Source: CAZCPB01 sp044223975 (lineage in GTDB: Bacteria > Planctomycetota > Phycisphaerae > Phycisphaerales > UBA1924). Taken from it: 64,000 bases of DNA. Shown here one piece after another: positions 53,414 through 61,006 of this stretch. The stretch covers positions 1 to 64,000 of the forward strand of contig JBGALI010000011.1 of assembly GCA_044223975.1 (NCBI GenBank), given 5' to 3'. The first letter of the stretch is position 1. Each line of letters opens with the position of its first letter. The notes beneath the pieces were generated by a model. That model worked only from the letters and a program-made list of their open reading frames with translations. It was not told where the DNA came from and made no database searches. The position numbers and the translations under genes were made by a program.

Positions 53414-54523
53414 TTACTCCAGCCACACCTCAAGCTCCAGCTCGTCCCGCACCTCGATCCCGAAGTGCCCGACCCGCGGGATCACGGGCTTGCGCTTCCG
53501 GGCTTCCGCCACATTCCCCTTGTGCAACGCCGCGAGATGCCAGCCGCGGCGCTGGTAGAAGCCAAAGGCCTTGGCGTTGTCGTTGGTCATGGTGAGGAAC
53601 ACCCGCGTGCACCGGGCCGCCCGCGCGATGTTCTCCACCGCTTCCAGCAGGCGAGTCGCCACGCCCGCATCCTCGCGCCGGCTGCTCAGCGTCACTACCT
53701 CGCACTGGTACGAACCGTGGTTCACGTCGTACGTGACGAGCCCCACGCGCTCGCGCCCATGCGGACCGTCCATCTCTGCCACAAACGCGGGCAATCGGTC
53801 GGCATCGAACATCCGACCGATCGACCAGATCTGCGTCTGGTGCCAGTTCTTCGTGAGTTCCTCGCGCACGAACGCGTCGTCGGTCGCGTCGCGAGGGCGA
53901 ACGTGCACGGCCGCGCGCCGCTCCAGCCACGCGAGCACCGTTGCCGCGTTCTGGTCGGGCGGGAATACCGGGTACCACACCTTCACGATCCGCGCCGCGC
54001 CGACCGCATCCGGCTCGACGTACCACGCCATCCGCATCAGAAGCGTCGTCGGTCCGCCGCTCTCGACGGGGAACTCGAAGGTCGGCAGATTCAACGCGCG
54101 AGTCAGCAACAGCCCGCTGTCGCTGAGAAACTCGAACGGAACGTGGTTCCTGGCCTTGAACTCGCGGTGGTGCTCGGTGGTGTTTGTCGATACGCCGAAC
54201 ACACCCACGCCCAGCGCCGCGAACCGCGCGTGCAGGTCGCGGAACCCGCATGACTGGGGCGTGCAGCCGCGGGCGCCGGGGATTGAGTCCCACTCTTCTC
54301 CCATGAATCCCAGCGACGGTGGTTGTCCCGGCACGCCCGTGCGCGGATAGAAAAAAAGAACAGTGGGGGACTTGAGCGCCGACAGGTCAACGTCGCTCGC
54401 GGCGGTGGACCCCAGCGCGATCGCCGGCAGGGCCGCTCGTCGCAGGTGTACGCACGCGCCGTCATCGGCGGGAACCGGGAGTGCGGCCGGCAACGTGCTC
54501 GGATCGTGCGGCGTCGTGCTCAT
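53414..54523 (-). CDS. Peroxiredoxin-GNAT acetyltransferase fusion
   Basis: A 369-residue protein from the ATG at 54523; starts at 54544, 54535 and 54532 are also open. The N-terminal about 195 residues are an AhpC/TSA-type peroxiredoxin: TVLFFYPRTGVPGQ, IPGARGCTPQSCGFRDLHARF with the peroxidatic Cys in GCTPQSC and a second Cys five residues on, and VFGVSTNTTEHHREF. The C-terminal about 150 residues are GNAT-like: FDADRLPAFVAEMDG, RVGLVTYDV, VVTLSSRREDAGVATRLLEAVE for acetyl-CoA binding, and NDNAKAFGFYQRRGW. The fusion suggests an acetyltransferase responding to peroxide, or a peroxidase with a regulatory modification activity. I know of no described protein with this pairing, but cannot search. 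Confidence 0.8.
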   Translation of the reverse strand: MSTTPHDPSTLPAALPVPADDGACVHLRRAALPAIALGSTAASDVDLSALKSPTVLFFYPRTGVPGQPPSLGFMGEEWDSIPGARGCTPQSCGFRDLHARFAALGVGVFGVSTNTTEHHREFKARNHVPFEFLSDSGLLLTRALNLPTFEFPVESGGPTTLLMRMAWYVEPDAVGAARIVKVWYPVFPPDQNAATVLAWLERRAAVHVRPRDATDDAFVREELTKNWHQTQIWSIGRMFDADRLPAFVAEMDGPHGRERVGLVTYDVNHGSYQCEVVTLSSRREDAGVATRLLEAVENIARAARCTRVFLTMTNDNAKAFGFYQRRGWHLAALHKGNVAEARKRKPVIPRVGHFGIEVRDELELEVWLE

Positions 54524-54595
54524 CGAGGCCATCATACGAGTCATCGATCTTCGAGGTGTGCGAGTGCGAAACGCACAGGGCCCGCGCGTCCCGCC

Positions 54596-55339
54596 TCACC
54601 ACGGCGACCGATCGTTAATGGCCTCGTTGGGGATCCTGTCGACCTCGTCGTGAAGGCTGATCCTCGCTCCTTCGCTCGTCGCCAGCAGCCGCGGCCAGAC
54701 GCGCACGATCACCTTCAGCACGTTGACCGCCGCCCGCGGGCGCAGCGCCGTCAGAAACCGCACGGGCAAGCCGTCGTACACGAAGAACAACCCGCCGGGC
54801 TCCGTCGGGATCACCCGCCGCGCGTTCGGCCCACCGAATAGATCACGCGGCGCATCCTCCATCGCCCGCCCGGCGATCGTGTAGTACGGTGCTGACCACC
54901 CCCACGTGCGGACGGAGGCGATCTGCCCCATCTCGAAGCGTCGCGTCCGCCGCACGCCGAAGAGACTCTTGGACAGCGTGACCGTCGCCGTGTCCATGTG
55001 CACCGTCTCGCAGCCCAGCAGCCGGTACACGAGGCGCGATGCGAACCACACGCACACCAGCGCCGGCACGGCCACCATGAGCGAGCCCAGCGCCGCGTGC
55101 GGCGGGTGCGCCGCGGGCGTTCGGAACTTGGCGAGCAGCCGCAGCGACGGAGCGGCCGTGTCGAGCATGAACAACGCCAACACGGCGCCGGCGAGCAGGA
55201 GCATCACCCAGCTCCCGATGAGTTCTTTGCCGCGGTACGGCGTCGCGGTGATCGTGAGGCCGTTCTCGTCGAACCGCGTTGAGAACGACGGCGTGTCGAC
55301 GTCCAGCGGGCGCATTTCGTCGGGCTTTTCGTGGCTCAT
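54596..55339 (-). CDS. Membrane protein with PH-like C-terminal part, unknown function
   Basis: A 247-residue protein from the ATG at 55339. Two transmembrane segments (GSWVMLLLAGAVLALFML and LGSLMVAVPALVCVWFASRLVY) lie within residues 40-110. A beta-rich C-terminal part follows with VTLSKSLFGVRRTRRFEMGQIASVRTWG and GLFFVYDGLPVRFLTALR, similar to bacterial PH-type domains. No catalytic motif. It lies between the 137-residue gene and the Prx-GNAT gene, all on the minus strand. Confidence 0.65.
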   Translation of the reverse strand: MSHEKPDEMRPLDVDTPSFSTRFDENGLTITATPYRGKELIGSWVMLLLAGAVLALFMLDTAAPSLRLLAKFRTPAAHPPHAALGSLMVAVPALVCVWFASRLVYRLLGCETVHMDTATVTLSKSLFGVRRTRRFEMGQIASVRTWGWSAPYYTIAGRAMEDAPRDLFGGPNARRVIPTEPGGLFFVYDGLPVRFLTALRPRAAVNVLKVIVRVWPRLLATSEGARISLHDEVDRIPNEAINDRSPW

Positions 55340-55355
55340 GGACTCGACGCCCGAC

Positions 55356-55769
55356 TCACGGTCCCTTGTGCGCCAGCAGCGCTGCCAGCCCCGCCGCCGT
55401 TGCGATGAGCACCACCACCGAACCAATGATCACGAGCGCCATCTGCTGCTCCGACATGCCCACCGACGTGCGGTACGCGTCGAACGAGAGCGACGGATCG
55501 TTCGCGCGGGCCGACACCGGCCGCTTCAATCGCAGGCGGGCGTTGTCGAACTTCTCGACGAGCTGCCAGCCGGCCTGCGCCTCCTGGTCGAGGTACTCGC
55601 GCAGCTTCTCGGGCTTCTTGAACTCTCCACGCGCGGAGCGCAGGAACTTAAACTCCCACCCGCCCGCGAGTTCCTCGGTCGTGTACTGGGCCATCGCTTC
55701 CTCCTCGGCCTGCAACCGCCGCTGCCGCTGCGCTGCCGCGATCGCCGCCGCCGCTCCCGCGCTGCTCAT
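55356..55769 (-). CDS. Small tail-anchored membrane protein, unknown function
   Basis: A 137-residue protein. Residues 1-25 are Ala/Gln/Arg-rich helix, 30-85 a soluble module (TTEELAGGWEFKFLRSARGEFKKPEKLREYLDQEAQAGWQLVEKFDNARLRL), and the last 28 contain one transmembrane segment (MALVIIGSVVVLIATAAGLAALLA). The middle resembles the WEYKVV/GWELV-type fold of small bacterial membrane proteins. It follows the ALDH gene after 36 bases and is probably in the same transcript. Confidence 0.72.
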   Translation of the reverse strand: MSSAGAAAAIAAAQRQRRLQAEEEAMAQYTTEELAGGWEFKFLRSARGEFKKPEKLREYLDQEAQAGWQLVEKFDNARLRLKRPVSARANDPSLSFDAYRTSVGMSEQQMALVIIGSVVVLIATAAGLAALLAHKGP

Positions 55770-55805
55770 GGGAAGTCCTCCGCCCGATTCTTCCGATGCC
55801 GCCGC

Positions 55806-57494
55806 TCACAGTTCCACGTACGCCCGCAGCCCCTGCATCCCTCCCTCGCGCCCAAACCCGCTCTCCTTGAACCCCCCGAACGGCGAGGCCGGATCGAACT
55901 TGTTGTACGTGTTGCACCACACCACGCCCGCCTTCAGGCGTCGCGCGATGTCAAAGATCTTGCTCCCCTTGTCCGTCCACACCCCCGCGGCAAGTCCGTA
56001 CGGCGTGTTGTTCGCGCGGCTCACCGCTTCCTCCGGGGTTCTGAAACTCATCACGCTCAGCACCGGCCCGAAGATCTCCTCGCGCGCGATGGTGTGGCTC
56101 GGCTGCACCCCCGTAAAGAAGCACGGCCTGCACCAGAACCCCTTCTCGGGCAGCCCGTCACGCGTCGCGGCGTCCGCCAGCGTCGCATTCGACCCGTCCG
56201 AATGTGCGCCGCGTGCTGCGCGCTGTGCGCTGCTCCCCGGCACCACCAACTCCGCTCCCTCTTCTGGCCCCACATCGAGGTAGTGCCGGATTCGATCGAG
56301 CTGCGCCCGGCTGTTCACCGCCCCGACATCCGTGTTCTTGTCGAGCGGATCGCCCACCCGCAGCGATCCCATGCGGATCTCGAGCTTCTTGATGATCTCC
56401 GGCAGGATCGACTCCTGCACGAACAGCCGCGACCCCGCGCAGCACACCTCGCCCTGGTTGAAATAGATCCCGCCGATGATCCCCTCGATCGCCTGGTCCA
56501 GGCTTGCATCTTCAAAGATGATGTGCGGCGACTTGCCGCCTAGCTCGAGCGTCAGCTTCTTCAGCTTCCCCTTGGCGTTCGGTGCCGCGGCGGACTTTGC
56601 AATACGCTTGCCGACCTCCGTCGATCCCGTGAACGCGACCTTGTCGACATCCGGGTGCGTCGTCAGCGCCGCACCCGTCCGGCCGTCGCCCGTGACGATG
56701 TTCACCACGCCCGGCGGCAGGCCGATCTCGTCAAAGATCTCCGCCAGCACCAGCGCCGTCAGAGGCGTCGTTTCGGCAGGCTTCAGGACGCACGTGTTGC
56801 CGCACGCCAGCGCCGGCGCCAGCTTCCACGCGGCCATGAGCAACGGGAAATTCCACGGGATCACCTGCCCGCACACGCCGATCGGTCGCGGCTGCTTGCC
56901 TGGGAACGCGTACCGCAGCTTGTCCGCCCACCCCGCGTTGTAGAAAAAGTGCGCCGCCACCAGCGGCACATCCACATCGCGCGATTCCTTGATCGGCTTC
57001 CCCGAGTCCATCGACTCGATGATCGCCAGCTCGCGAGCCCGCTCCTGGATCCGCCTCGCAATGCGGAAGATGTACTTGGCCCGCTCCGTCGGCGCCAGGC
57101 CCGCCCACTTCGGCAGCGCCGAGCGAGCCGCCTTCACCGCCGCATCAACGTCCGCGTTCGACCCCTGCGCCACCTCCGCCAGTACCCTCTCGTTCGCGGG
57201 GTTGATCGTCGCGAAGTACGTGGGCGTCTTCTCTCCCCCTCCGTCGCTCCGTCGCTTCGTCGCTCCGTCGCTTCTGGGCTCGACGAACTTCCCCCCAATG
57301 AAGTGCCCGTACCGTGCCTTGATCTTCACCTTCACCGTCTCGGGCGCCGGCGCGTAGTCCCACGTTCCCGCCGGAGCTGCCGCGCGAGCCGAACTCTTCC
57401 GCGCTCCGAGGCCCGCGCCGACATGCGTTCCGTTCGTTGCGACCGTAAGCTCCGCTGCCGCGGCTGCCGAAGTCGTGCCCTGCTCGCTCATCAT
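55806..57494 (-). CDS. Aldehyde dehydrogenase, full length
   Basis: A 562-residue protein. The cofactor and active-site blocks are all present: VIPWNFPLLMAAWKLAPALA (about 220), FTGSTEVGKRI, LELGGKSPHIIF with the catalytic Glu, and FNQGEVCCAGSRLFVQ with the catalytic Cys, and EEIFGPVLSVM. The N-terminus carries a 55-residue Ala-rich extension and a low-complexity insert (SDGATKRRSDG near residue 75-90) encoded by an 8-base repeat. A second insert (SAQRAARGAHSDGSNATLADAA, near 430) is also outside the family pattern. Neighbours suggest acetaldehyde from DeoC as substrate. The enzyme oxidises aldehydes with NAD(P)+. Confidence 0.92.
   Translation of the reverse strand: MMSEQGTTSAAAAAELTVATNGTHVGAGLGARKSSARAAAPAGTWDYAPAPETVKVKIKARYGHFIGGKFVEPRSDGATKRRSDGGGEKTPTYFATINPANERVLAEVAQGSNADVDAAVKAARSALPKWAGLAPTERAKYIFRIARRIQERARELAIIESMDSGKPIKESRDVDVPLVAAHFFYNAGWADKLRYAFPGKQPRPIGVCGQVIPWNFPLLMAAWKLAPALACGNTCVLKPAETTPLTALVLAEIFDEIGLPPGVVNIVTGDGRTGAALTTHPDVDKVAFTGSTEVGKRIAKSAAAPNAKGKLKKLTLELGGKSPHIIFEDASLDQAIEGIIGGIYFNQGEVCCAGSRLFVQESILPEIIKKLEIRMGSLRVGDPLDKNTDVGAVNSRAQLDRIRHYLDVGPEEGAELVVPGSSAQRAARGAHSDGSNATLADAATRDGLPEKGFWCRPCFFTGVQPSHTIAREEIFGPVLSVMSFRTPEEAVSRANNTPYGLAAGVWTDKGSKIFDIARRLKAGVVWCNTYNKFDPASPFGGFKESGFGREGGMQGLRAYVEL
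57241..57272 (-). repeat. 8-base tandem repeat inside the ALDH gene
   Basis: Four units of YCGTCGCT (plus strand) in direct succession: 57241, 57249, 57257 and 57265. In the ALDH frame, three units equal 24 bases, encoding SDGATKRR. The array coincides with a segment not expected in ALDH. Confidence 0.9.
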
Positions 57495-57551
57495 CGATCC
57501 CTTTCCCGGTCCGCGGCAGGCCTCGCCGCTCCCGGAACGATTCTGTCACCG

Positions 57552-57567
57552 GCGTCACTTCGTCGCT
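57552..57567 (-). repeat. Two 8-base units at the 3' end of the small lipoprotein gene
   Basis: GCGTCACT then TCGTCGCT. On the coding strand these supply the last codons and the stop TGA of the lipoprotein gene at 57555, so the repeat defines its C-terminus. Confidence 0.65.
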
Positions 57568-57962
57568 TGGTCCGCCTCGATCGTCGCCACTTTGAGCACC
57601 TTCACGTTCCCACGTTCCACATACGCCTTCGCCTCAACCTCGCCCGTGATCACCACGCGCTTCCCGTCCAGTCCTTCCGCCGCCGCTCGTTCGGACCCCG
57701 GCTCGACCTCGATGCGCGCCCCGTTGTCCAGCCACAGCTCAATCCCCGTGTGCTCCCCGCCAATCCCCATCATCCCGGTGTGCAGCACGCCCCGGAACGT
57801 CCCCGCGGTATCGGAACTCTGCATCGGAGCCATCCCGGTTCCCTCGTTCTTCGCCGGTCCGCTATCGGACTTCTCGCCGCACGAGCCCGCACACCCCGTC
57901 GCGGTGCCCACCACGGCCGCGCTCACGATCCACATCCCCAGGCTGCGCCGAACTCCGCTCAT
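57555..57962 (-). CDS. Small secreted lipoprotein, OB-fold-like
   Basis: A 135-residue protein from the ATG at 57962, which overlaps the stop of the upstream zinc-ribbon gene. Signal peptide with lipobox (VVGTATGCAG, Cys near 24) and a following CGEKSDS. The mature part contains GTFRGVLHTGMMGIGGEHTGIELWLDNGARIEVEP then GKRVVITGEVEAKAYVERGNVKVLKVATIEA, a repeated pattern typical of a small beta-barrel. No known partner. The final codons and stop derive from the 8-base repeat. Confidence 0.78.
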   Translation of the reverse strand: MSGVRRSLGMWIVSAAVVGTATGCAGSCGEKSDSGPAKNEGTGMAPMQSSDTAGTFRGVLHTGMMGIGGEHTGIELWLDNGARIEVEPGSERAAAEGLDGKRVVITGEVEAKAYVERGNVKVLKVATIEADQATK

Positions 57963-58732
57963 GCCGTCCGTTCCCCGCTGCTCGCGTCTTGCGCTGCAGA
58001 AGTGTGCCCCGTACCGCGCACGCCGACATGTCGAGATCGTAGGGCAATAGCGGGGATCGGCTTGCCGCACTCCGTACACACCGCCGACGCCCCGATGGGG
58101 TACGCGCACGCCTCGCATTGCCCGCGACGGCGTCGAACCGCCCGCCTCACCGCTCCCGGCAGCATCACCGGCACCGCGACCAGTGCGCCGTACAGCAACG
58201 AGTTGACCGCAAACCCGCCCCACAAGGGCGCGATCGCCAGCACCATCGGGAACATGCGCACGCCCGGGGTATCGGGTGTCAGCCACACCCCGCGCCGAAG
58301 CCAAGCCATGGCACCTCCCGGGCGCGGTGATTCAGGCTCGAGCCCGAATTTGCGGTACCACAGCGAACGCATCGGCCAGCCGCAGTCAACCAGATTGACC
58401 GTGTACGACCGTTCCGCCGTCTTCTCCACATCCCCCGCATTCCGCGGCTGTTCGCGCCACAGCCGGACCTGCCACGACATCCGCGACACGCCGAAGTGCT
58501 GATTCGAGAACGACGGGACTCCAGATTGAACCGGGAGTTCGGCGGGCGCATCCAAAGCCCACCTGGAATCGCTCAAAGCCGGGGCGAACGGCTTGCTCCC
58601 GCTCGTTCGCGCTGCCGCGATGCAGCTCCAGGCGACCGCGATATTGATGGCGGCCCCGATGAGCACGAACGCAGCCACCCGACGGATCGCCTGCTTCATC
58701 GTGACGTGCTTCCCATCACATCGCGCCCTCAT
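57959..58732 (-). CDS. Membrane protein with C-terminal zinc ribbon
   Basis: A 257-residue protein from the ATG at 58732, which overlaps the DeoC stop (ATGA); an ATG at 58699 is possible. There is an N-terminal transmembrane helix (VAAFVLIGAAINIAVAW), a long extracytoplasmic segment with NLVDCGWPMRSLWY, and a second hydrophobic pair (FPMVLAIAPLWGGFAVNSLLYGALVAVPVML). The end carries CEACAYPIG...CTECGKPIP, a two-CxxC zinc ribbon. Proteins with this layout are common in Phycisphaerae, which supports the taxonomic inference. Function unknown. Confidence 0.8.
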   Translation of the reverse strand: MRARCDGKHVTMKQAIRRVAAFVLIGAAINIAVAWSCIAAARTSGSKPFAPALSDSRWALDAPAELPVQSGVPSFSNQHFGVSRMSWQVRLWREQPRNAGDVEKTAERSYTVNLVDCGWPMRSLWYRKFGLEPESPRPGGAMAWLRRGVWLTPDTPGVRMFPMVLAIAPLWGGFAVNSLLYGALVAVPVMLPGAVRRAVRRRRGQCEACAYPIGASAVCTECGKPIPAIALRSRHVGVRGTGHTSAAQDASSGERTA

Positions 58733-59742
58733 GCCTCCGCAAAGTCATGCCCCGCCGCGTACTTGCCCGTCCGCAGCCACGCGATCTGGCGCAGGATGTC
58801 GTTGAGCAGCGTTGAGGCCCCGAACCTGAACAACCCCGGCGTCAGCCAAGGGCAATACCCCGGCGGCATCTCTTCCCCAGCCTCGTCCCCCGCGCCCAAC
58901 TCTCCGTTCTGCCACTTCGTCACTCCGTCACTCCGTCCCTTCGTCACTTCCCCAAGCGTCTCCTTCACCATCACCAGGTAATGCAGGCTCTGCTTGGCCG
59001 TGCGGATCCCGCCCGCAGGCTTCATCCCCACCGTCTGCCCGGTCTGCAGGTACCAGTCCCGGATCGCCTCGAGCATCACCAGCGTCACCGGCATCGTCGC
59101 GGCAGGCTGCACCTTGCCCGTGCTCGTCTTGATGAAGTGGCCATGCGCGCCGCCCGCATCGTTCATCGCGCGGATCGCCAGATCACTGGCCCGCCGCACG
59201 TTGTCGAGCGTCTCAAGCTCGCCCGTCTCCAAAATCACCTTCAGGTGAGCGCTACCGCACGCTTCCTTCACGCGCCGGATCTCATCAGCGACTTCCTCGT
59301 ACCGCCCCGCCAGGAACGCGCCGCGATTGATCACCATGTCGATCTCATCGGCCCCGTCCTCGACGGCTCGCTTCACATCGTCCAGCCGCACCTCGATCGG
59401 GAACTGACCGCTCGGGAACCCCGTCGCGACCGACGCCACGTTCACCGCGGCACCACCGCCCGACTTGGACAGCTCGTCCCGCGCCACCTTCACCAGGCTC
59501 GGGTACACGCACACCGCCGCCACGCTCGGAAGGTCCGGCATTGCCGCGTGCGGGGTCACCGCCTTGCGGCACAGCGCCCGGACCTTTTCCGGTGAGTCCT
59601 TCCCTTCCAGCGTCGTAAGGTCGAGCATCGAGAGCGCAAGCAGAAGCCCCGACGCCTTCGCCGAGGTCTTGATCGACCGCTTGCTGAACTGCGAGGCCCG
59701 CTCCTGGGCCATGATCGGATCGACGGCGGGGCTCTGGATCAT
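58729..59742 (-). CDS. deoC: Deoxyribose-phosphate aldolase
   Basis: A 337-residue protein; the typical core is about 250. The class I aldolase pattern reads MLDLTTLEGKDSPEKV (about 39), VCVYPSLV, VNVASVATGFPSG, ADEIDMVINRGAF (about 131) and HFIKTSTGK, where Lys205 forms the Schiff base. It splits 2-deoxyribose 5-phosphate into glyceraldehyde 3-phosphate and acetaldehyde, which the nearby ALDH could oxidise. The C-terminal part includes an insert (VTKGRSDGVTKWQNGE, about 265-280) made by the 8-base repeat. It then has a family-foreign tail (GYCPWLTPGLFRFGASTLLNDILRQI). The stop overlaps the next start. Confidence 0.93.
   Translation of the reverse strand: MIQSPAVDPIMAQERASQFSKRSIKTSAKASGLLLALSMLDLTTLEGKDSPEKVRALCRKAVTPHAAMPDLPSVAAVCVYPSLVKVARDELSKSGGGAAVNVASVATGFPSGQFPIEVRLDDVKRAVEDGADEIDMVINRGAFLAGRYEEVADEIRRVKEACGSAHLKVILETGELETLDNVRRASDLAIRAMNDAGGAHGHFIKTSTGKVQPAATMPVTLVMLEAIRDWYLQTGQTVGMKPAGGIRTAKQSLHYLVMVKETLGEVTKGRSDGVTKWQNGELGAGDEAGEEMPPGYCPWLTPGLFRFGASTLLNDILRQIAWLRTGKYAAGHDFAEA
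58917..58948 (-). repeat. 8-base tandem repeat inside deoC
   Basis: Four units: TCGTCACT, CCGTCACT, CCGTCCCT, TCGTCACT at 58917, 58925, 58933 and 58941, with a partial unit before. It matches the ALDH array with A/G alternation (YCGTCRCT). In the DeoC frame it encodes VTKGRSDGVTK, lying in an insert before the C-terminal tail. Confidence 0.9.
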
Positions 59743-59836
59743 GCGGGAATCCTAGGAAAGGGGCCGAGGCACGGAGGCACACAGGCACGAAGTGGGATAT
59801 TCACAAGACAACGGAATGAGCGATCCGCTCAGCGCA

Positions 59837-59943
59837 GCCCGCGCAGCGGGCGCTGGCGGGTAGCCACGGGTGGAGCGCCGCCGCTTCGGCGGCGCGGAAC
59901 CCGTGGAAGGCCGACGAGATGAACAGAAGCCCGCGCAGCGGGC
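59837..59943. repeat. REP/REPIN-like palindrome pair with a nested hairpin
   Basis: Two identical copies of GCCCGC-GCA-GCGGGC lie at 59837-59851 and 59929-59943. Between them, CCACGGGT (59864-59871) pairs with ACCCGTGG (59899-59906), enclosing GCGCCGCC (59875-59882) and GGCGGCGC (59888-59895). This is the layout of REP doublets. It is in the noncoding gap between deoC and the hydrolase gene. Confidence 0.7.
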
Positions 59944-60006
59944 GAAGGCTGGCACTCCATCCGTTCAAGCGCCGCATGCTCAACGATCCGCCGCACCTGT
60001 ACGCGT

Positions 60007-60957
60007 TCAAACCGAACCGCCCTTTCCCACGCGCCCCAACAAGTCTCGCACCGCCGCGGCACACACATCCTTGCCCGGCGCCTCCGTCCACAGTCCGAAG
60101 TGCTGTCCCCCTTCGACCGCTACAAAAGCGCCTTGTTTTGCTGCCGCGGCAATCTCCCGGCCGTCTTCCACCGGGCACACGCTGTCCTCGGCCCCATGAA
60201 TCACCAGAAGCGGGCACGACAGCCGCGCCGCGTGCTCTGCGACATCAAAGCCGCGCCACCGCACGCCGACCCCAAAGTCCAGCCCCACGATCGCGAAGAC
60301 CGCACCGACGTTCCACTTCCACGGCAGCCCGCGCAGCCTCATCACGTTCCGCGCCGGGGTCTGCGCGAGGCGGTACGGCCCTTCGGCGATCACGGCGTGG
60401 ACCTGCGCGCCCGCCCGCGCTGCCGCCCGGATGCTCACGACCGCGCCCAATGACCATCCAAAGAGCACGACGCCCCGCCGCGCATCGCTCACGCGCTCGA
60501 CCAGCGCCAACAGGTCGTGGGCCTCGTGCGTCCCCAGTGTGCAGCGCCCCGGCGCTTCGCCATGACCGGGCATGTCCCACATGATCAGTCGCGAAGTGAG
60601 CGGCAGGAACGCGGGCGCCCGCGTGAGCGCCCCGATCCGCGAATCACCCCAGCCGTGGCTGAAGATCACAACGGGCCCGTCGGGATCATCCCCCGGCACA
60701 TCCCATACCGGCAGGTCCCTCCCGCGCGAGCGGAACGTCCACGTCTGGTACTCGCGCGGCTTGTCTCCCAGCCGCTCACGCATCTCTCCCGGATGCCCCG
60801 GCCTGCCCCGCGCTACCGCACTTGCGTACGTCCGGCGCGTCGGGTGCGTAAGCGCGTACACACCGTAGCCGATCGTGGCAACGATGCAGACCGCAAGCCC
60901 TTGGAGCAGGAGGATCGCAAGGCCGGCAAGCGATTCAATCACGCGCTGACCCCACAA
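60007..60957 (-). CDS. Alpha/beta hydrolase with N-terminal membrane anchor
   Basis: A 316-residue protein. The N-terminal helix (LAGLAILLLQGLAVCIVATIGYGVYAL) is a signal anchor. The catalytic triad can be assigned: Ser in FGWSLGAVVSI (about 168), Asp in HGAEDSVCP (about 275) and His in GGQHFGLW (about 295). The oxyanion loop HGWGDSRIG and the MWDMPGHGEAPG block match the family. It is probably an esterase or lipase; the substrate is unknown. A five-unit 8-base repeat lies immediately upstream of the start, so the promoter region is occupied. Confidence 0.88.
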   Translation of the reverse strand: MWGQRVIESLAGLAILLLQGLAVCIVATIGYGVYALTHPTRRTYASAVARGRPGHPGEMRERLGDKPREYQTWTFRSRGRDLPVWDVPGDDPDGPVVIFSHGWGDSRIGALTRAPAFLPLTSRLIMWDMPGHGEAPGRCTLGTHEAHDLLALVERVSDARRGVVLFGWSLGAVVSIRAAARAGAQVHAVIAEGPYRLAQTPARNVMRLRGLPWKWNVGAVFAIVGLDFGVGVRWRGFDVAEHAARLSCPLLVIHGAEDSVCPVEDGREIAAAAKQGAFVAVEGGQHFGLWTEAPGKDVCAAAVRDLLGRVGKGGSV

Positions 60958-60958
60958 C

Positions 60959-60998
60959 CGCTCACTTCGTCACTGCGTCACTCAGTCACTGTGTCACT
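60959..60998. repeat. 8-base tandem repeat between rseP and the hydrolase gene
   Basis: Five units: CGCTCACT, TCGTCACT, GCGTCACT, CAGTCACT, GTGTCACT at 60959-60998. This array is more degenerate in the first three bases than the coding copies. It fills almost the whole 49-base gap between the hydrolase start (60957) and the rseP stop (61007). Confidence 0.85.
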
Positions 60999-61006
60999 GC
61001 TCGCCA

